Shown: positions 43,296 to 52,332, counted from the stretch's first letter. The stretch: DNA of 60,173 nucleotides from an uncultured Lachnospiraceae bacterium (GCA_946558695.1 CAMNTQ010000016.1:1-60173), one strand, 5' to 3'. Translations and numbers: made by a program. The notes: generated by a model from the sequence alone, not told the origin.

Positions 43296-44006
43296 ATGGA
43301 ACAGGTAATTCAGGTCAGGAACCTGTATAAACTTTACAAAGTCGGTGACGAGACAGTACGGGCGCTGGACGGAGTGGATTTCGACATTCATCAGGGGGAG
43401 TTCTGCGCGATCGTAGGAACGTCTGGCTCTGGAAAGTCTACGCTTCTCAATATGCTTGCCGGTCTTGAGAAGCCTACGAAGGGGTCTATCGTGATCGGCG
43501 GCCAGCACATCGAGCATCTCAAAGAAGATGAACTGGTTGCATTTCGCAGGAACAATGTCGGGTTTATCTTTCAGTCATTCCATCTGATGGGGATGATGAA
43601 TGCGGTAGAGAATGTAGCGCTGCCTTTGACTTTCCGGGGGGAGGATAAGAGGATTCGGATCAGGAAGGCGAATCAGATGCTTAAGCTTGTAGGTCTTCAA
43701 AAGCATAGAAAGCATATGCCGAATCAGATGTCAGGCGGTCAGCAGCAGAGAGTAGGAGTTGCCAGAGCGCTGGTGGTGAATCCGAAGATTATATTTGCGG
43801 ACGAGCCGACCGGCAATCTGGATTCACATACATCTGAAGATGTGATGAGGCTGATGCAGAGGGTGGTCAGAGAGCAGAAGAAGACGCTTGTTATGGTTAC
43901 TCATGACAATCATCTGGCAACTTATGCAGACAGAGTTTTTCACATCAGCGACGGAAAAATTATAAAAATAGAAGAACGTGAAAGAGCGAGGGAGGAACAA
44001 AGATAA
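43296..44006 (+). CDS. ABC transporter ATP-binding protein (MacB/LolD type)
   Basis: This 236-residue ATPase has Walker A GTSGSGKST (about 40-48), the Q-loop FIFQSFHLMGMMNAVENVALPL, the signature MSGGQQQRVGVARAL, Walker B IIFADEPTGNLDS, and the H-loop VMVTHDN. The sequence is of the MacB/LolD/FtsE-like class that powers extrusion rather than uptake. It overlaps the next gene by 1 nt and works with the FtsX-type permease at 45603. Confidence 0.95.
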   Translation: MEQVIQVRNLYKLYKVGDETVRALDGVDFDIHQGEFCAIVGTSGSGKSTLLNMLAGLEKPTKGSIVIGGQHIEHLKEDELVAFRRNNVGFIFQSFHLMGMMNAVENVALPLTFRGEDKRIRIRKANQMLKLVGLQKHRKHMPNQMSGGQQQRVGVARALVVNPKIIFADEPTGNLDSHTSEDVMRLMQRVVREQKKTLVMVTHDNHLATYADRVFHISDGKIIKIEERERAREEQR

Positions 44007-45637
44007 TGAGCAGATGGAAGGAATTCATGAGAGGAACAGCAGCAGTGCTTGCGGCAGCGGTGCTTGTCGGGACGGGAATTGGGATGCCGGTGAAGGCGGA
44101 AAATAATAAGCCAAGTAATGAGACGGGCAGTGAGCAAGATAAGGATAAAGAACCAGAGATACAGAATAATTCAAAGATAGAATGGAAAGCCGCCAATAAT
44201 AAAGTGCCGGTATTCGAATATGATAAGAAGAACAGTCTCGAGATATTTATCATAAACAGGGAAGATGTAGAAATTAAAAATATTAAGATAGATCCGTGTA
44301 TTGATGAGGAAGACATTTCTAAATGGCCGTTCCAGAAGGATCATCAGGACGACGCGAAAATAATAGATAAATTGGCAGCAGGTACAACGAGTCAGGCGCT
44401 TAAATATACTTTCAAAGAGCGTGATGATATTGGAACAGGAAACCATAAGATATATTTTGAATGTACTTATGAATTAGCTGATGGTACTGCATTGGCTGAA
44501 GGAGATGACGGAAAGAGAAGCAGTAAAAAGGCTTTTTGGGTAAAGACAGTAGCAAATCCAGAAGGGGACAAGCCGTTAGAAGTAAATATCACAGATAAAA
44601 CACCGAAGGATGAAGAAGGAACTGGTGAGGAAATTCCTACTGACGATGGCGGAGGCATCGATAACGGCGATGCCTCCTACTCCGGCGGCGGTGGCGGCGG
44701 CGGAGATGACGGCGGCGGAGACGGGTCCGTGCCGAGAGTAATTGTAACGGGATTTGACACAAAGCCGAAGGAAGTAAAGGCGGGAACGGATTTTACACTT
44801 AAAGTTCATTTAAAAAATACTTCTAAAAAAACAAAAGTAAAAAATATGCTCTTTGATCTCAATGCGCCGGAGGAAGGCTCCGATGAGCAGACGACAGCGC
44901 CGGCATTTCTTCCCTCTTCAGGAAGCAGTACAGTTTATCTGGATGGGATAAGCGCGAACGGAACAGCGGATATTACCATGAAGCTGAACGCAAAATCGGA
45001 TCTTTTACAGAAGCCATACAGTGTAGAACTTAGTATGAAATACGAAGATTCCAGCGGCAGCGCGGTAGAGGCGGCATCAAGCCTGTCGATTCCGGTCAAG
45101 CAGGATGCGAGATTTGAGTTCAGTGATTTCGAGATTAATCCGGAAAGTGTTGCTGTAGGTGACGAAGCCAATGTGATGTGCAGTCTTTATAATCTCGGCC
45201 GAACCAAACTTTACAATGTAAAGGCTATTTTTGAAGGGAATTCGATAGAGAGAGAAGAGATATTCGTTGGAAATGTAGAGTCCGGCGCTACAGCGTCTAT
45301 TGATGCAATGCTTAAAGGGGCGCAGGCAACGGCGGGGCCGGAGCCGATTACGATGACTATGAGTTATGAGGATGAGGAAGGCGAGGAAACTTCAGAGAAG
45401 AAGGAACTGATGATCGAGGTAGTTGAGTCGGTGGATGAAGGGATGGGAACAGAGATTCCAATGGAAGAAGAATCATCAGGAGGATTCCCGATTATTCCTG
45501 TAGTTATCGCTATTGGAGTCATAGGTATGGCGTCAGCAGCAATCATCATTATTAAGGAACGCAAGAAAAGAATGAGAAAGAGCGAAGAGGAGGACTTTTT
45601 GTATGAACTGGATGGATCTTCTGAGGATGAGCAGTAG
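44006..45637 (+). CDS. Secreted, membrane-anchored CARDB-like protein of the ABC operon
   Basis: This 543-residue protein has a signal peptide (GTAAVLAAAVLVGTGIGMPVKA, cleavage near residue 32) and an N-terminal beta-rich region. A Gly/Asp-rich linker (SGGGGGGGDDGGGDG, about 226-240) follows. Then come two CARDB-like immunoglobulin-fold domains (VIVTGFDTKPKEVKAGTDFTL and FEFSDFEINPESVAVGDEANV), and a C-terminal helix (FPIIPVVIAIGVIGMASAAIIII) with a basic and acidic cytosolic tail. It sits between the ATPase and permease genes and overlaps the permease by 35 nt. It may bind cargo or act as an adaptor outside the cell. The function is inferred from context. Confidence 0.82.
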   Translation: MSRWKEFMRGTAAVLAAAVLVGTGIGMPVKAENNKPSNETGSEQDKDKEPEIQNNSKIEWKAANNKVPVFEYDKKNSLEIFIINREDVEIKNIKIDPCIDEEDISKWPFQKDHQDDAKIIDKLAAGTTSQALKYTFKERDDIGTGNHKIYFECTYELADGTALAEGDDGKRSSKKAFWVKTVANPEGDKPLEVNITDKTPKDEEGTGEEIPTDDGGGIDNGDASYSGGGGGGGDDGGGDGSVPRVIVTGFDTKPKEVKAGTDFTLKVHLKNTSKKTKVKNMLFDLNAPEEGSDEQTTAPAFLPSSGSSTVYLDGISANGTADITMKLNAKSDLLQKPYSVELSMKYEDSSGSAVEAASSLSIPVKQDARFEFSDFEINPESVAVGDEANVMCSLYNLGRTKLYNVKAIFEGNSIEREEIFVGNVESGATASIDAMLKGAQATAGPEPITMTMSYEDEEGEETSEKKELMIEVVESVDEGMGTEIPMEEESSGGFPIIPVVIAIGVIGMASAAIIIIKERKKRMRKSEEEDFLYELDGSSEDEQ

Positions 45638-47021
45638 TAACCTGCGCAGAAGAAAGTTACGTACATTTCTTACTGTCCTCGGAGTTGTCATCGGTACTGC
45701 ATCGATCGTAGTTATGATTTCGCTGGGGCTTGGGCTTCAGCAGGCGATGTATCAGGAGATAGAAGAGTATGGCGGCCTGACAACCGTTAATGTATTAGGT
45801 GCGAATGGTCAGAGTGACATGATGTATGGTTCTGAGGATGAATCGGATAAAGAGTCAGAAAAGTACGTTGACGATGCATGTCTTGAAACTTTATCGCAGC
45901 TTGAGCATGTGACGAGTGTAGAACCAGTGTATACAATGTCAGTTATGCTCCTTAAGGGATCTTATGAAGGCTATATGGAACTTATGGCGATGACGCCGGA
46001 GGGGCTTGAAGCAAGAAAGATAGAGCTGTCACAAGGGTCTTTGCCGCAAAAGAACAGCGGACAGCTTGAGCTGGTATACGGCAATATGACGCTTGTGAAT
46101 TTTCAGGCAAGAGGAACCGGGGAGTCGTATTGGGAGACAGGAGAACTGCCGAATATTGATCTGACGAAGGATTCTCTGTTTCTGATACTGGATCAGGAAA
46201 ATTATTATGCCAGCCAAGATCAGTTGTCAATGGATATTACGGCAGATATTGGCGGTGAGGAAGGCGAAGGAGGAGGAACCGGCCGGCCTGCCAAAAAACA
46301 TGTAGTCCGAGGCTGCGGACTTGTAGCAGGCGGAGTTGACGATTATAATGCCAATTGCTATTATGTTTTCTGCGATCTGGATACGTTGAAGAAGGTTCTG
46401 AAAAAAGAATTTACAGGACGGGTCATTCCGGGGCAGCCGCAGACAAAGAACGGAAAGCCTATGAAAGAGTTCTGTTATTCTTATGCACAGCTTAAAGTTG
46501 ATGATAAAGATAATGTAAAAACGGTAGCCAATGCGATCAAAGAGATGGGCTATAATGTGGAAACAAATGCAGAGATGATGGACAGCGTGAACAGACAGAT
46601 GGGTATTATTCAGGCGGTTCTGGGAGGAATCGGGGCAGTATCGTTGTTTGTAGCGGCTATCGGAATCGCGAATACGATGATGATGTCTATCTATGAGCGG
46701 ACGAAAGAAATCGGCGTCATGAAGGTGCTTGGCTGCAGCCTTGGCAATATTAGAGGAATGTTTCTCATGGAGGCAGGGTTTATAGGGATCTTTGGAGGTA
46801 TCATTGGCAATATATTAAGCTTTCTGATGTCGATGGCTATCAATGCTTTGACGGCGAATTCAGATATGATACAGACGGGCGGTGCGAATATTTCTTATAT
46901 CCCGATATGGCTGATGCTGGCATCTATTGGATTTGCAATGCTTGTAGGGATTGTGGCCGGATATTTCCCGGCAAAGAGGGCTATGAAGCTAAGTCCGTTG
47001 GAGGCGATCCGCAATGGATGA
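45603..47021 (+). CDS. ABC transporter permease (MacB/FtsX type)
   Basis: This 472-residue protein has one N-terminal helix (RTFLTVLGVVIGTASIVVMISLG), a large extracellular MacB_PCD-type domain (about 45-330) and three C-terminal helices of the FtsX domain. The FtsX domain has ERTKEIGVMKVLGCSLGNIRGMFLMEAG and ends KLSPLEAIRNG. GAGGAGGACTTTTT lies upstream of the ATG inside the preceding gene. With the ATPase and the CARDB-like protein it forms a three-gene exporter-like unit. The substrate is unknown. Confidence 0.93.
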   Translation: MNWMDLLRMSSSNLRRRKLRTFLTVLGVVIGTASIVVMISLGLGLQQAMYQEIEEYGGLTTVNVLGANGQSDMMYGSEDESDKESEKYVDDACLETLSQLEHVTSVEPVYTMSVMLLKGSYEGYMELMAMTPEGLEARKIELSQGSLPQKNSGQLELVYGNMTLVNFQARGTGESYWETGELPNIDLTKDSLFLILDQENYYASQDQLSMDITADIGGEEGEGGGTGRPAKKHVVRGCGLVAGGVDDYNANCYYVFCDLDTLKKVLKKEFTGRVIPGQPQTKNGKPMKEFCYSYAQLKVDDKDNVKTVANAIKEMGYNVETNAEMMDSVNRQMGIIQAVLGGIGAVSLFVAAIGIANTMMMSIYERTKEIGVMKVLGCSLGNIRGMFLMEAGFIGIFGGIIGNILSFLMSMAINALTANSDMIQTGGANISYIPIWLMLASIGFAMLVGIVAGYFPAKRAMKLSPLEAIRNG

Positions 47022-47146
47022 TCAAAGCATTAAAATTAAAAGATAGATTTATAGAGATTACGGGTGTCCAGGAAGATTCAGGGCACCTTTGTTATTGGCT
47101 GCAGTTTTCTTGAATTCCTGCTGAATTCTGTTACGCAAGTCTGTTC

Positions 47147-47410
47147 TTACTCTTCGATTACATGTATCTCAAGATAGTCAAAATCAATGGAATCTACAAA
47201 ATTATCCTGATAAAAACGCGCTTTGCTGTGACGTTTGAATTCTGCAATGGTTGAGTCAAGCCAGATGGGTTTGCTCAAATCAAATTCATAGCAGATCGTC
47301 TCCAAAGCACGGAATATTTTATGTGTTCTTGTATCGTCTGAATCGTCGCAGATAACGGTATCTCTCAGCATACGATTGTCCTTGAATTCTTTTCCCCACA
47401 AACGGAACAT
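47147..47410 (-). CDS. Small conserved-looking hypothetical protein
   Basis: This 87-residue soluble protein (MFRLWGKEFKDNRMLRDTVI..., DTRTHKIFRALETICYEFDLSKPIWLDSTIAEFKRHSKARF, then FDYLEIHVIEE) has mixed strands and helices. GAGGT lies 7 nt before the ATG at 47410. No family was recognised; similar stand-alone small proteins are common in Lachnospiraceae. It is convergent with the ABC operon. Confidence 0.65.
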   Translation of the reverse strand: MFRLWGKEFKDNRMLRDTVICDDSDDTRTHKIFRALETICYEFDLSKPIWLDSTIAEFKRHSKARFYQDNFVDSIDFDYLEIHVIEE

Positions 47411-47498
47411 AGTTTTACCTCGCATCTTAAATTAATATTTTACATGGTAAAAATCAGTATACTCTTTTAGAGAGTACATGTCCAGCTTAAAAGAACAC

Positions 47499-47527
47499 TT
47501 GCTAAAAAAGACATGGTATGATACAAT
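47499..47527 (+). promoter_or_regulatory. Predicted promoter of the PfoR-like gene
   Basis: TTGCTA (47499-47504), a 17-nt spacer and TACAAT (47522-47527) lie about 50 nt before the start codon. Confidence 0.55.
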
Positions 47528-47578
47528 GCAACAGGTGACAAGACACATGACAAATCAATTGGCGGTAAGGAGTCTGTT

Positions 47579-48643
47579 ATGGGAAAATTAAAAAAGGCAT
47601 TGGACAGGATTTTTATTGAGGGTTTAAGCGCTATGGCGCAAGGATTATTTGCAACATTAATTATTGGTACGATCATACAACAGATTGGAACATTGATCGG
47701 AGGAACGGCAGGAGATTTAATTTTCGTGATTGGAAAAGTTGCGGCGTCTCTTACCGGTGCGGGGATCGGTGCGGCGGTTGCTTATCGGTTTAAGGAAAGT
47801 CCGTTAGTAGTTGTCTCTGCGGCGACGGCAGGCATGACGGGCGCATTTGCCAGCAAGCTGCTTGCAGGCGCCGTATTAGTAGACGGGGCTATGGTATATG
47901 CCGGGCCGGGGGAACCTTTGGGAGCCTTTATTGCAGCATATGTAGGAATATTTTTTGGGCATCTGGTATCGGGCAGGACAAAAGTGGATATCTTGGTAAC
48001 GCCGTTAGTTACAATTGGGACAGGTTCCGCGGTAGGTCTGGTCTTAGGACCGCCGATATCCGGGTTCATGGCATGGCTCGGAAGTATTATCAACTGGGGG
48101 ACGGAGCAGCAGCCATTACTTATGGGAATCGTTGTGTCCGTACTTATGGGGATGATTCTGACTCTGCCGATCAGTTCGGCAGCGCTTGGAATTGTTCTAA
48201 ACCTGTCGGGACTGGCGGCAGGCGCGGCTACAGTGGGCTGTTGCTGTAATATGGTTGGATTTGCAGCAGCGAGTTATCGGGAGAACAAGGTCGGAGGAGT
48301 TCTGGCGCAAGGAATTGGTACGTCTATGCTTCAGGTGCCGAATATAGTGAGAAAACCGATTATATGGGTGCCGGCGATATTATCCAGTGCGATTTTAGGA
48401 CCGGTGGGAACGATGGTGCTGCATATGACAAGCAACGCTACCGGGTCAGGTATGGGTACTGCAGGATTAGTAGGGCAGATTATGACATGGCAGACGATGA
48501 TTCTGACAGAGCCGGCTGCGGTAGTGCTGGCAAAGATCATTGCGATTCAGATTGTACTGCCGGCCGCCGTGACACTGGGTATTTCAGAATTCATGCGTAA
48601 AGCGGGATGGATCAAATTCGGGGATATGAAGCTTGAGATGTAA
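47579..48643 (+). CDS. PfoR-like membrane protein (PTS_EIIC_2)
   Basis: This 354-residue polytopic membrane protein has about ten helices. The start LDRIFIEGLSAMAQGLFATLIIGTIIQQIG is followed by Gly/Ala-rich helices and repeats of conserved Gly-Pro turns (PLVTIGTGSAVGLVLGPPISGFM). This matches the PTS_EIIC_2 / PfoR group, named after a Clostridium perfringens perfringolysin regulator. The group lacks the IIA and IIB parts, and its substrate is uncertain. TAAGGAGTCTGTT precedes the ATG. It is followed by cobO after 11 nt. Confidence 0.85.
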   Translation: MGKLKKALDRIFIEGLSAMAQGLFATLIIGTIIQQIGTLIGGTAGDLIFVIGKVAASLTGAGIGAAVAYRFKESPLVVVSAATAGMTGAFASKLLAGAVLVDGAMVYAGPGEPLGAFIAAYVGIFFGHLVSGRTKVDILVTPLVTIGTGSAVGLVLGPPISGFMAWLGSIINWGTEQQPLLMGIVVSVLMGMILTLPISSAALGIVLNLSGLAAGAATVGCCCNMVGFAAASYRENKVGGVLAQGIGTSMLQVPNIVRKPIIWVPAILSSAILGPVGTMVLHMTSNATGSGMGTAGLVGQIMTWQTMILTEPAAVVLAKIIAIQIVLPAAVTLGISEFMRKAGWIKFGDMKLEM

Positions 48644-48654
48644 GGAGGCGCCGC

Positions 48655-49179
48655 ATGTCAGATACCGGAAAAATTCATGTATATTACGGACACGGAAAAG
48701 GAAAGACGACGGCGGCTGTGGGGCAGGCGGTGCGCGCTGCAGGAGCAGGGTTTCGAGTGCTGTTTTTTCAGTTTTTAAAAGATAATTCTTCCGGTGAGAG
48801 AGAAATCCTGAAAAGCATTCCGGGCATTACCTGCATTGCCGGGAGAGATAAGGTAAAGTTCTATCGGCAGATGGACAAGTCAGAGAGAATGGAGCTTATA
48901 AATTATCATATAAAAAAATTGGATGAGATTGTCAAACTTTGTGATTCTTTTGACGTTTTGATTTTAGATGAGGCATTGTGTGCCGTATCGATAGGAGCGC
49001 TTGATGAGGACAGATTATTGGAGCTTTTAAGACATAAGCCAAAGGAACTAGAAGTCATTTTGACAGGTCATGAGGTGACTGAAAACCTGCTTGAAATTGC
49101 CAGTTACGCAACCGAGATGAAGAAGAAAAAACACCCATTTGACGCGGGGTTGAGGGCACGTTTGGGAATTGAATATTAA
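48655..49179 (+). CDS. cobO: Cob(I)yrinic acid a,c-diamide adenosyltransferase
   Basis: This 174-residue enzyme adds the adenosyl group to the corrinoid in cobalamin synthesis or salvage (BtuR/CobO/CobA family). The P-loop is VYYGHGKGKTTAAVGQA near the N-terminus, LFFQFLKD follows, and Walker B is DVLILDEALCAVSIG. The typical LTGH and KKKKHPFDAGLRARLGIEY end closes it. AAGGAGGCGCCGC precedes the ATG. Why it lies behind a PfoR-like gene is not clear; no other cobalamin gene is in the window. Confidence 0.93.
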   Translation: MSDTGKIHVYYGHGKGKTTAAVGQAVRAAGAGFRVLFFQFLKDNSSGEREILKSIPGITCIAGRDKVKFYRQMDKSERMELINYHIKKLDEIVKLCDSFDVLILDEALCAVSIGALDEDRLLELLRHKPKELEVILTGHEVTENLLEIASYATEMKKKKHPFDAGLRARLGIEY

Positions 49180-49213
49180 TTATTATATGTTTCTTAAATA
49201 AGTGTTAAATAGA

Positions 49214-49242
49214 AGACATAACTCCTCATTTTATGCTATAAT
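49214..49242 (+). promoter_or_regulatory. Extended -10 promoter of the alarmone synthetase gene
   Basis: TGCTATAAT (extended -10, TATAAT at 49237-49242) with a poor -35 (AGACAT at 49214-49219, 17-nt spacer). It lies about 47 nt before the TTG start. Confidence 0.55.
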
Positions 49243-49288
49243 ATATATATGTACGGAAAGGCTCTTCGCATAGAGAGGAGAGATAAAT

Positions 49289-50002
49289 TTGGAGAACGCA
49301 ATTAAGAACTATGAGGATGTTGACAGTTGGAAGACGATTATGTTTCTCTATAATGCGGCGTTGAAGGAAGTTGGAACGAAACTTGAGATATTGAATGATG
49401 AATTTCAGCATGTTCATAAGTATAATCCGATTGAGCATATTAAGAAAAGGGTGAAATCGCCTGAAAGTATCGTTAAAAAGTTGAAGCGTTATGGATATGA
49501 GACATCCATTGAGAATATGGTGAAATATGTCAATGATATTGCCGGAGTTCGATTAATCTGCTCATTTTCATCGGATATTTACCGGTTAGCAGAGATGATT
49601 GGAAACCAAAGTGATCTGAAAGTGCTTTCCATTAAGGATTATATCAGGAATCCCAAGCAAAGCGGGTACAAAAGTTATCATATGTTGGTATCTGTTCCTA
49701 TTTTTTTGTCGGACAGTGTTGTGGATACAAAAGTTGAGATACAGATACGTACGATTGCCATGGATTTTTGGGCGAGCCTTGAACACAAGATATATTATAA
49801 ATTTGAAGGAAATGCTCCGGAATATATCAGCCGGGACCTTCGGGAATGTGCGGAGATGGTATCGTCATTAGATGAGAAGATGCTTACGCTGAATGAAGCG
49901 ATCCTGCAATGCCTGAAGAAGCACGAAGAGTCAAAGAAGCGTACATATGACCGGACCGAGGTATTACTGGAGGAAAGAAAAGAATCAGAAGACCTGAGCT
50001 AG
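49289..50002 (+). CDS. Small alarmone synthetase (RelQ-like GTP pyrophosphokinase)
   Basis: This 237-residue protein consists of the RelA/SpoT synthetase domain alone, with no HD hydrolase, TGS or ACT part. Landmarks are YNPIEHIKKRVKSPESIVKKLKRYG, the ppGpp-synthesis motifs DIAGVRLICSF and NPKQSGYKSYHMLVSVPI, and EIQIRTIAMDFWASLEHKIYYK. It makes (p)ppGpp from ATP and GTP or GDP. TTG is the start codon, with GAGGAGAGATAAAT upstream. The C-terminal helices (about 190-237) fit tetrameric RelQ. Confidence 0.93.
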   Translation: MENAIKNYEDVDSWKTIMFLYNAALKEVGTKLEILNDEFQHVHKYNPIEHIKKRVKSPESIVKKLKRYGYETSIENMVKYVNDIAGVRLICSFSSDIYRLAEMIGNQSDLKVLSIKDYIRNPKQSGYKSYHMLVSVPIFLSDSVVDTKVEIQIRTIAMDFWASLEHKIYYKFEGNAPEYISRDLRECAEMVSSLDEKMLTLNEAILQCLKKHEESKKRTYDRTEVLLEERKESEDLS

Positions 50003-50015
50003 ACTCGGGTCTTTT
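49989..50015 (+). terminator. Terminator overlapping the alarmone synthetase stop codon
   Basis: AAGACCTGAG (49989-49998) pairs with CTCGGGTCTT (50004-50013) with a 5-nt loop containing the TAG stop codon, followed by TT. The coding end itself forms the stem. Confidence 0.75.
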
Positions 50016-50022
50016 CGTTATA

Positions 50023-50051
50023 TTGAAAAACGAATTGCAGAATGCTATAAT
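50023..50051 (+). promoter_or_regulatory. Promoter of the SfsA-MutY fusion gene
   Basis: TTGAAA (50023-50028), a 17-nt spacer and TATAAT (50046-50051) preceded by an extended TGC, about 60 nt before the start codon. Confidence 0.7.
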
Positions 50052-50112
50052 GCAGATATTATGAATGGTAATGCATACATGATGTTAAGGATAGAAAGAA
50101 TGGTGCAGTAAT

Positions 50113-51852
50113 ATGAAATATAGTAATATATACCAAGGAGTATTCATTGACCGCCCGAATCGTTTTATTGCTCATGTGGACATAGATGGGGTCATGGAGA
50201 CTGTGCATGTAAAGAACACGGGACGCTGCAGGGAGCTGCTGACCTCAGGGGCAGCTGTCTATGTTCAGGACAGCCTTAAGCCGGAGCGTAAGACGAGATG
50301 GGACCTGATAGCTGTAAAAAAGAATAAGCGGATCGTTAATATGGATTCGCAGGTTCCGAACAAAGTGGTGAAAGAATGGTTGGAACGCGGGAATCTCATA
50401 GAAAATATTACTGCTGTCCGTTCGGAATACACTTATGGCAGTTCGCGGATTGATCTGTATGTTCAGGCAGGAGAGAGAAAGATATTGATCGAAGTGAAAG
50501 GTGTGACGCTGGAGGAGGATGGTGTGGCCCGTTTTCCGGATGCACCCAGCGAGCGTGCCGTAAAGCATGTGCATGAGCTTAAGGAAGCATTGAAGAAAGG
50601 TTATGAAGCATATGTGTTCTTTGTGATCCAGATGAAAGATGTCCGTTATTTTACTCCGAATACGGATACACATCCAGAGTTTGCAAAAGCATTAGCTGAG
50701 GCGGCTAAAGAGGGAGTACGGGTTGCGGCGTATGATTGTCTGGTGGAAAAAGACAGTATCTCCATTCACAAAGAGGTTCCTGTCGTTTTGGGAAATCCTG
50801 TATGGCAGGAGTTGTCAGGCTTGCTGATCCCGTGGTATCAGAGACATAAAAGAGAACTGCCTTGGCGGGAGAATCCGAAAGCGTACAATGTATGGGTATC
50901 GGAGATCATGCTTCAACAGACGCGGGTGGAAGCGGTGAAACCCTACTATGCCAGATTTATGAAAGAGCTTCCCACAATAGAAGATTTGTCAGAAGCCAAG
51001 GAAGATCAGTTATTGAAGCTGTGGGAGGGGCTGGGATATTATAATCGGGTGCGTAATATGCAGAAAGCGGCGCGGCAGATCATGGCAGATTATGGCGGGG
51101 AATTTCCGAGAACCTTTGAGGAGATACGGTCGCTCAAAGGAATTGGAAATTATACGGCAGGAGCGATCTGTTCTTTTGCATTCGGGATTCCGGTACCGGC
51201 AGTGGACGGCAATGTGCTTCGGGTTATGACAAGACTTACGGCAGATGATTCAGATATTGCGAAACAGAGCACAAAAAGACAGATAGAGCAGAAGCTTGAA
51301 AGTGTGATCCCCAAAGAAGAAGCCAGCAATTTTAATCAGGGATTGATAGAACTGGGAGCGATCATATGCGTGCCGAACGGACAGCCTAGATGCAGTGATT
51401 GTCCTCTTGCTTCACTGTGTGAGGCGAAAAAACTTGGTCAGATAGAAAGTTTTCCGGTGAAAACGAAAGCAAGGGCAAGAAGAATAGAAAAAAAGACGGT
51501 ACTGATCATCCGGGACGGGGACAAGGTTGCAATCGGCAAGCGTGAGGATAAAGGACTTCTTGCAGGACTTTATGAGCTGCCGAATGTAGAAGGACATCTT
51601 GCTGCAGATGAAGCAGTACAGTATTGCAAGGATATCGGACTTATGCCGGTGCGTATAAAAGAACTCCCTTTGGCGAAGCATATATTCAGCCATGTGGAAT
51701 GGCATATGACAGGATATTTGGTGAAGGTAGACGAATTAGAAAAAGCGAATTGCAAGGACTTTTTATTTATTCATCCAGAAGAAATCGAAGCGGCCTATCC
51801 CATTCCTTCTGCTTTTGAATATTATATGCGGAACCTTCGTATGTCGTTCTGA
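50113..51852 (+). CDS. SfsA nuclease fused to MutY adenine glycosylase
   Basis: This 579-residue fusion begins with an SfsA domain (about 1-225: FIAHVDIDGVMETVHVKNTGRCRELL, TYGSSRIDLYV...KILIEVKGVTLEEDGVARFPDAPSERAVKH). Its D...E-V-K nuclease-like core belongs to a family linked to nucleic acid binding and cutting. From about 235 it is MutY, which removes A opposite 8-oxoguanine: EIMLQQTRVEAV, helix-hairpin-helix LKGIGNYTAGAICSFAFGIPVPAVDGNVLR with catalytic Asp, and the 4Fe-4S site C-x6-C-x2-C-x5-C (CVPNGQPRCSDCPLASLC). A NUDIX-like C-terminal domain ends in FSHVEWHMTGYLVK. The linker is clean and in frame, with no internal ribosome binding site needed. Both halves look functional. Confidence 0.92.
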   Translation: MKYSNIYQGVFIDRPNRFIAHVDIDGVMETVHVKNTGRCRELLTSGAAVYVQDSLKPERKTRWDLIAVKKNKRIVNMDSQVPNKVVKEWLERGNLIENITAVRSEYTYGSSRIDLYVQAGERKILIEVKGVTLEEDGVARFPDAPSERAVKHVHELKEALKKGYEAYVFFVIQMKDVRYFTPNTDTHPEFAKALAEAAKEGVRVAAYDCLVEKDSISIHKEVPVVLGNPVWQELSGLLIPWYQRHKRELPWRENPKAYNVWVSEIMLQQTRVEAVKPYYARFMKELPTIEDLSEAKEDQLLKLWEGLGYYNRVRNMQKAARQIMADYGGEFPRTFEEIRSLKGIGNYTAGAICSFAFGIPVPAVDGNVLRVMTRLTADDSDIAKQSTKRQIEQKLESVIPKEEASNFNQGLIELGAIICVPNGQPRCSDCPLASLCEAKKLGQIESFPVKTKARARRIEKKTVLIIRDGDKVAIGKREDKGLLAGLYELPNVEGHLAADEAVQYCKDIGLMPVRIKELPLAKHIFSHVEWHMTGYLVKVDELEKANCKDFLFIHPEEIEAAYPIPSAFEYYMRNLRMSF

Positions 51853-51856
51853 TAAT

Positions 51857-51896
51857 AAAAAGCTATGCGGCGTGAAACAGCCGTATAGCTTTTTTA
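51857..51896. terminator. Bidirectional terminator between mutY fusion and hemerythrin
   Basis: AAAAAGCTATGCGGC pairs with GCCGTATAGCTTTTTT around a 7-nt loop, with A and T runs on both sides, so it can serve the two convergent genes. Confidence 0.88.
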
Positions 51897-51909
51897 AGTA
51901 AGATAAATA

Positions 51910-52332
51910 TTAAAGTCTTCCGTCATGCTCCCTCATGAATTTGTATTCTGCAACAGAACGGTCAAAGCCTTCGATATGTGTATAAAACCATTTGATGACG
52001 TTCTCCTCCACTTTTTCTACGAATGCAGGCGAAGGACCTTCTTCTTCCTGAAGCATCTCGTCCAGTTCGGAAATGGTCTTTTTGAAATTCTCGTGCTGCT
52101 CTTTGTGGGCTTCAAAGCCTGGATATTCAATCTCTTTCTGAAGCTCTTCCTCAGCGCCAAAGTGGAAAACCGTATAATCTGACAAATAGTCCAGTGTCTT
52201 GATAGCGGCAAGCTTTGCATCGCTGTCCTCGCAGCTGTCTAAAAGCTTATTGATGCGGTCGATCAGTTCCCGGTGCTGTGAATCAATCAATTCATTCCTT
52301 GTGATAAGATTTTCACTAAATTCAGCTCTCAT
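51910..52332 (-). CDS. Bacteriohemerythrin
   Basis: This 140-residue four-helix protein has the di-iron ligands of hemerythrins in order: His in DSQHRELIDRIN, His in TVFHFGAEEE with Glu, His in FEAHKEQHENF (two), and His...Asp in FYTHIEGFDRSVAEY. It probably binds O2, or senses or detoxifies it, in this anaerobe. AGGAGGGATTTGCT precedes the ATG. It is the last gene of a minus-strand run with lipid genes. Confidence 0.95.
   Translation of the reverse strand: MRAEFSENLITRNELIDSQHRELIDRINKLLDSCEDSDAKLAAIKTLDYLSDYTVFHFGAEEELQKEIEYPGFEAHKEQHENFKKTISELDEMLQEEEGPSPAFVEKVEENVIKWFYTHIEGFDRSVAEYKFMREHDGRL

Noticed and set aside
44690-44730. GGCGGC-rich stretch taken at first as a repeat or CRISPR-like feature
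   Set aside because: It encodes the Gly/Asp linker of the secreted protein in frame and has no spacer structure.
47018-47113. 31-codon ORF overlapping the ABC permease stop by ATGA
   Set aside because: It is very short, shows no family and has no downstream continuation. The GGAGG upstream lies within the permease coding sequence and may be chance.
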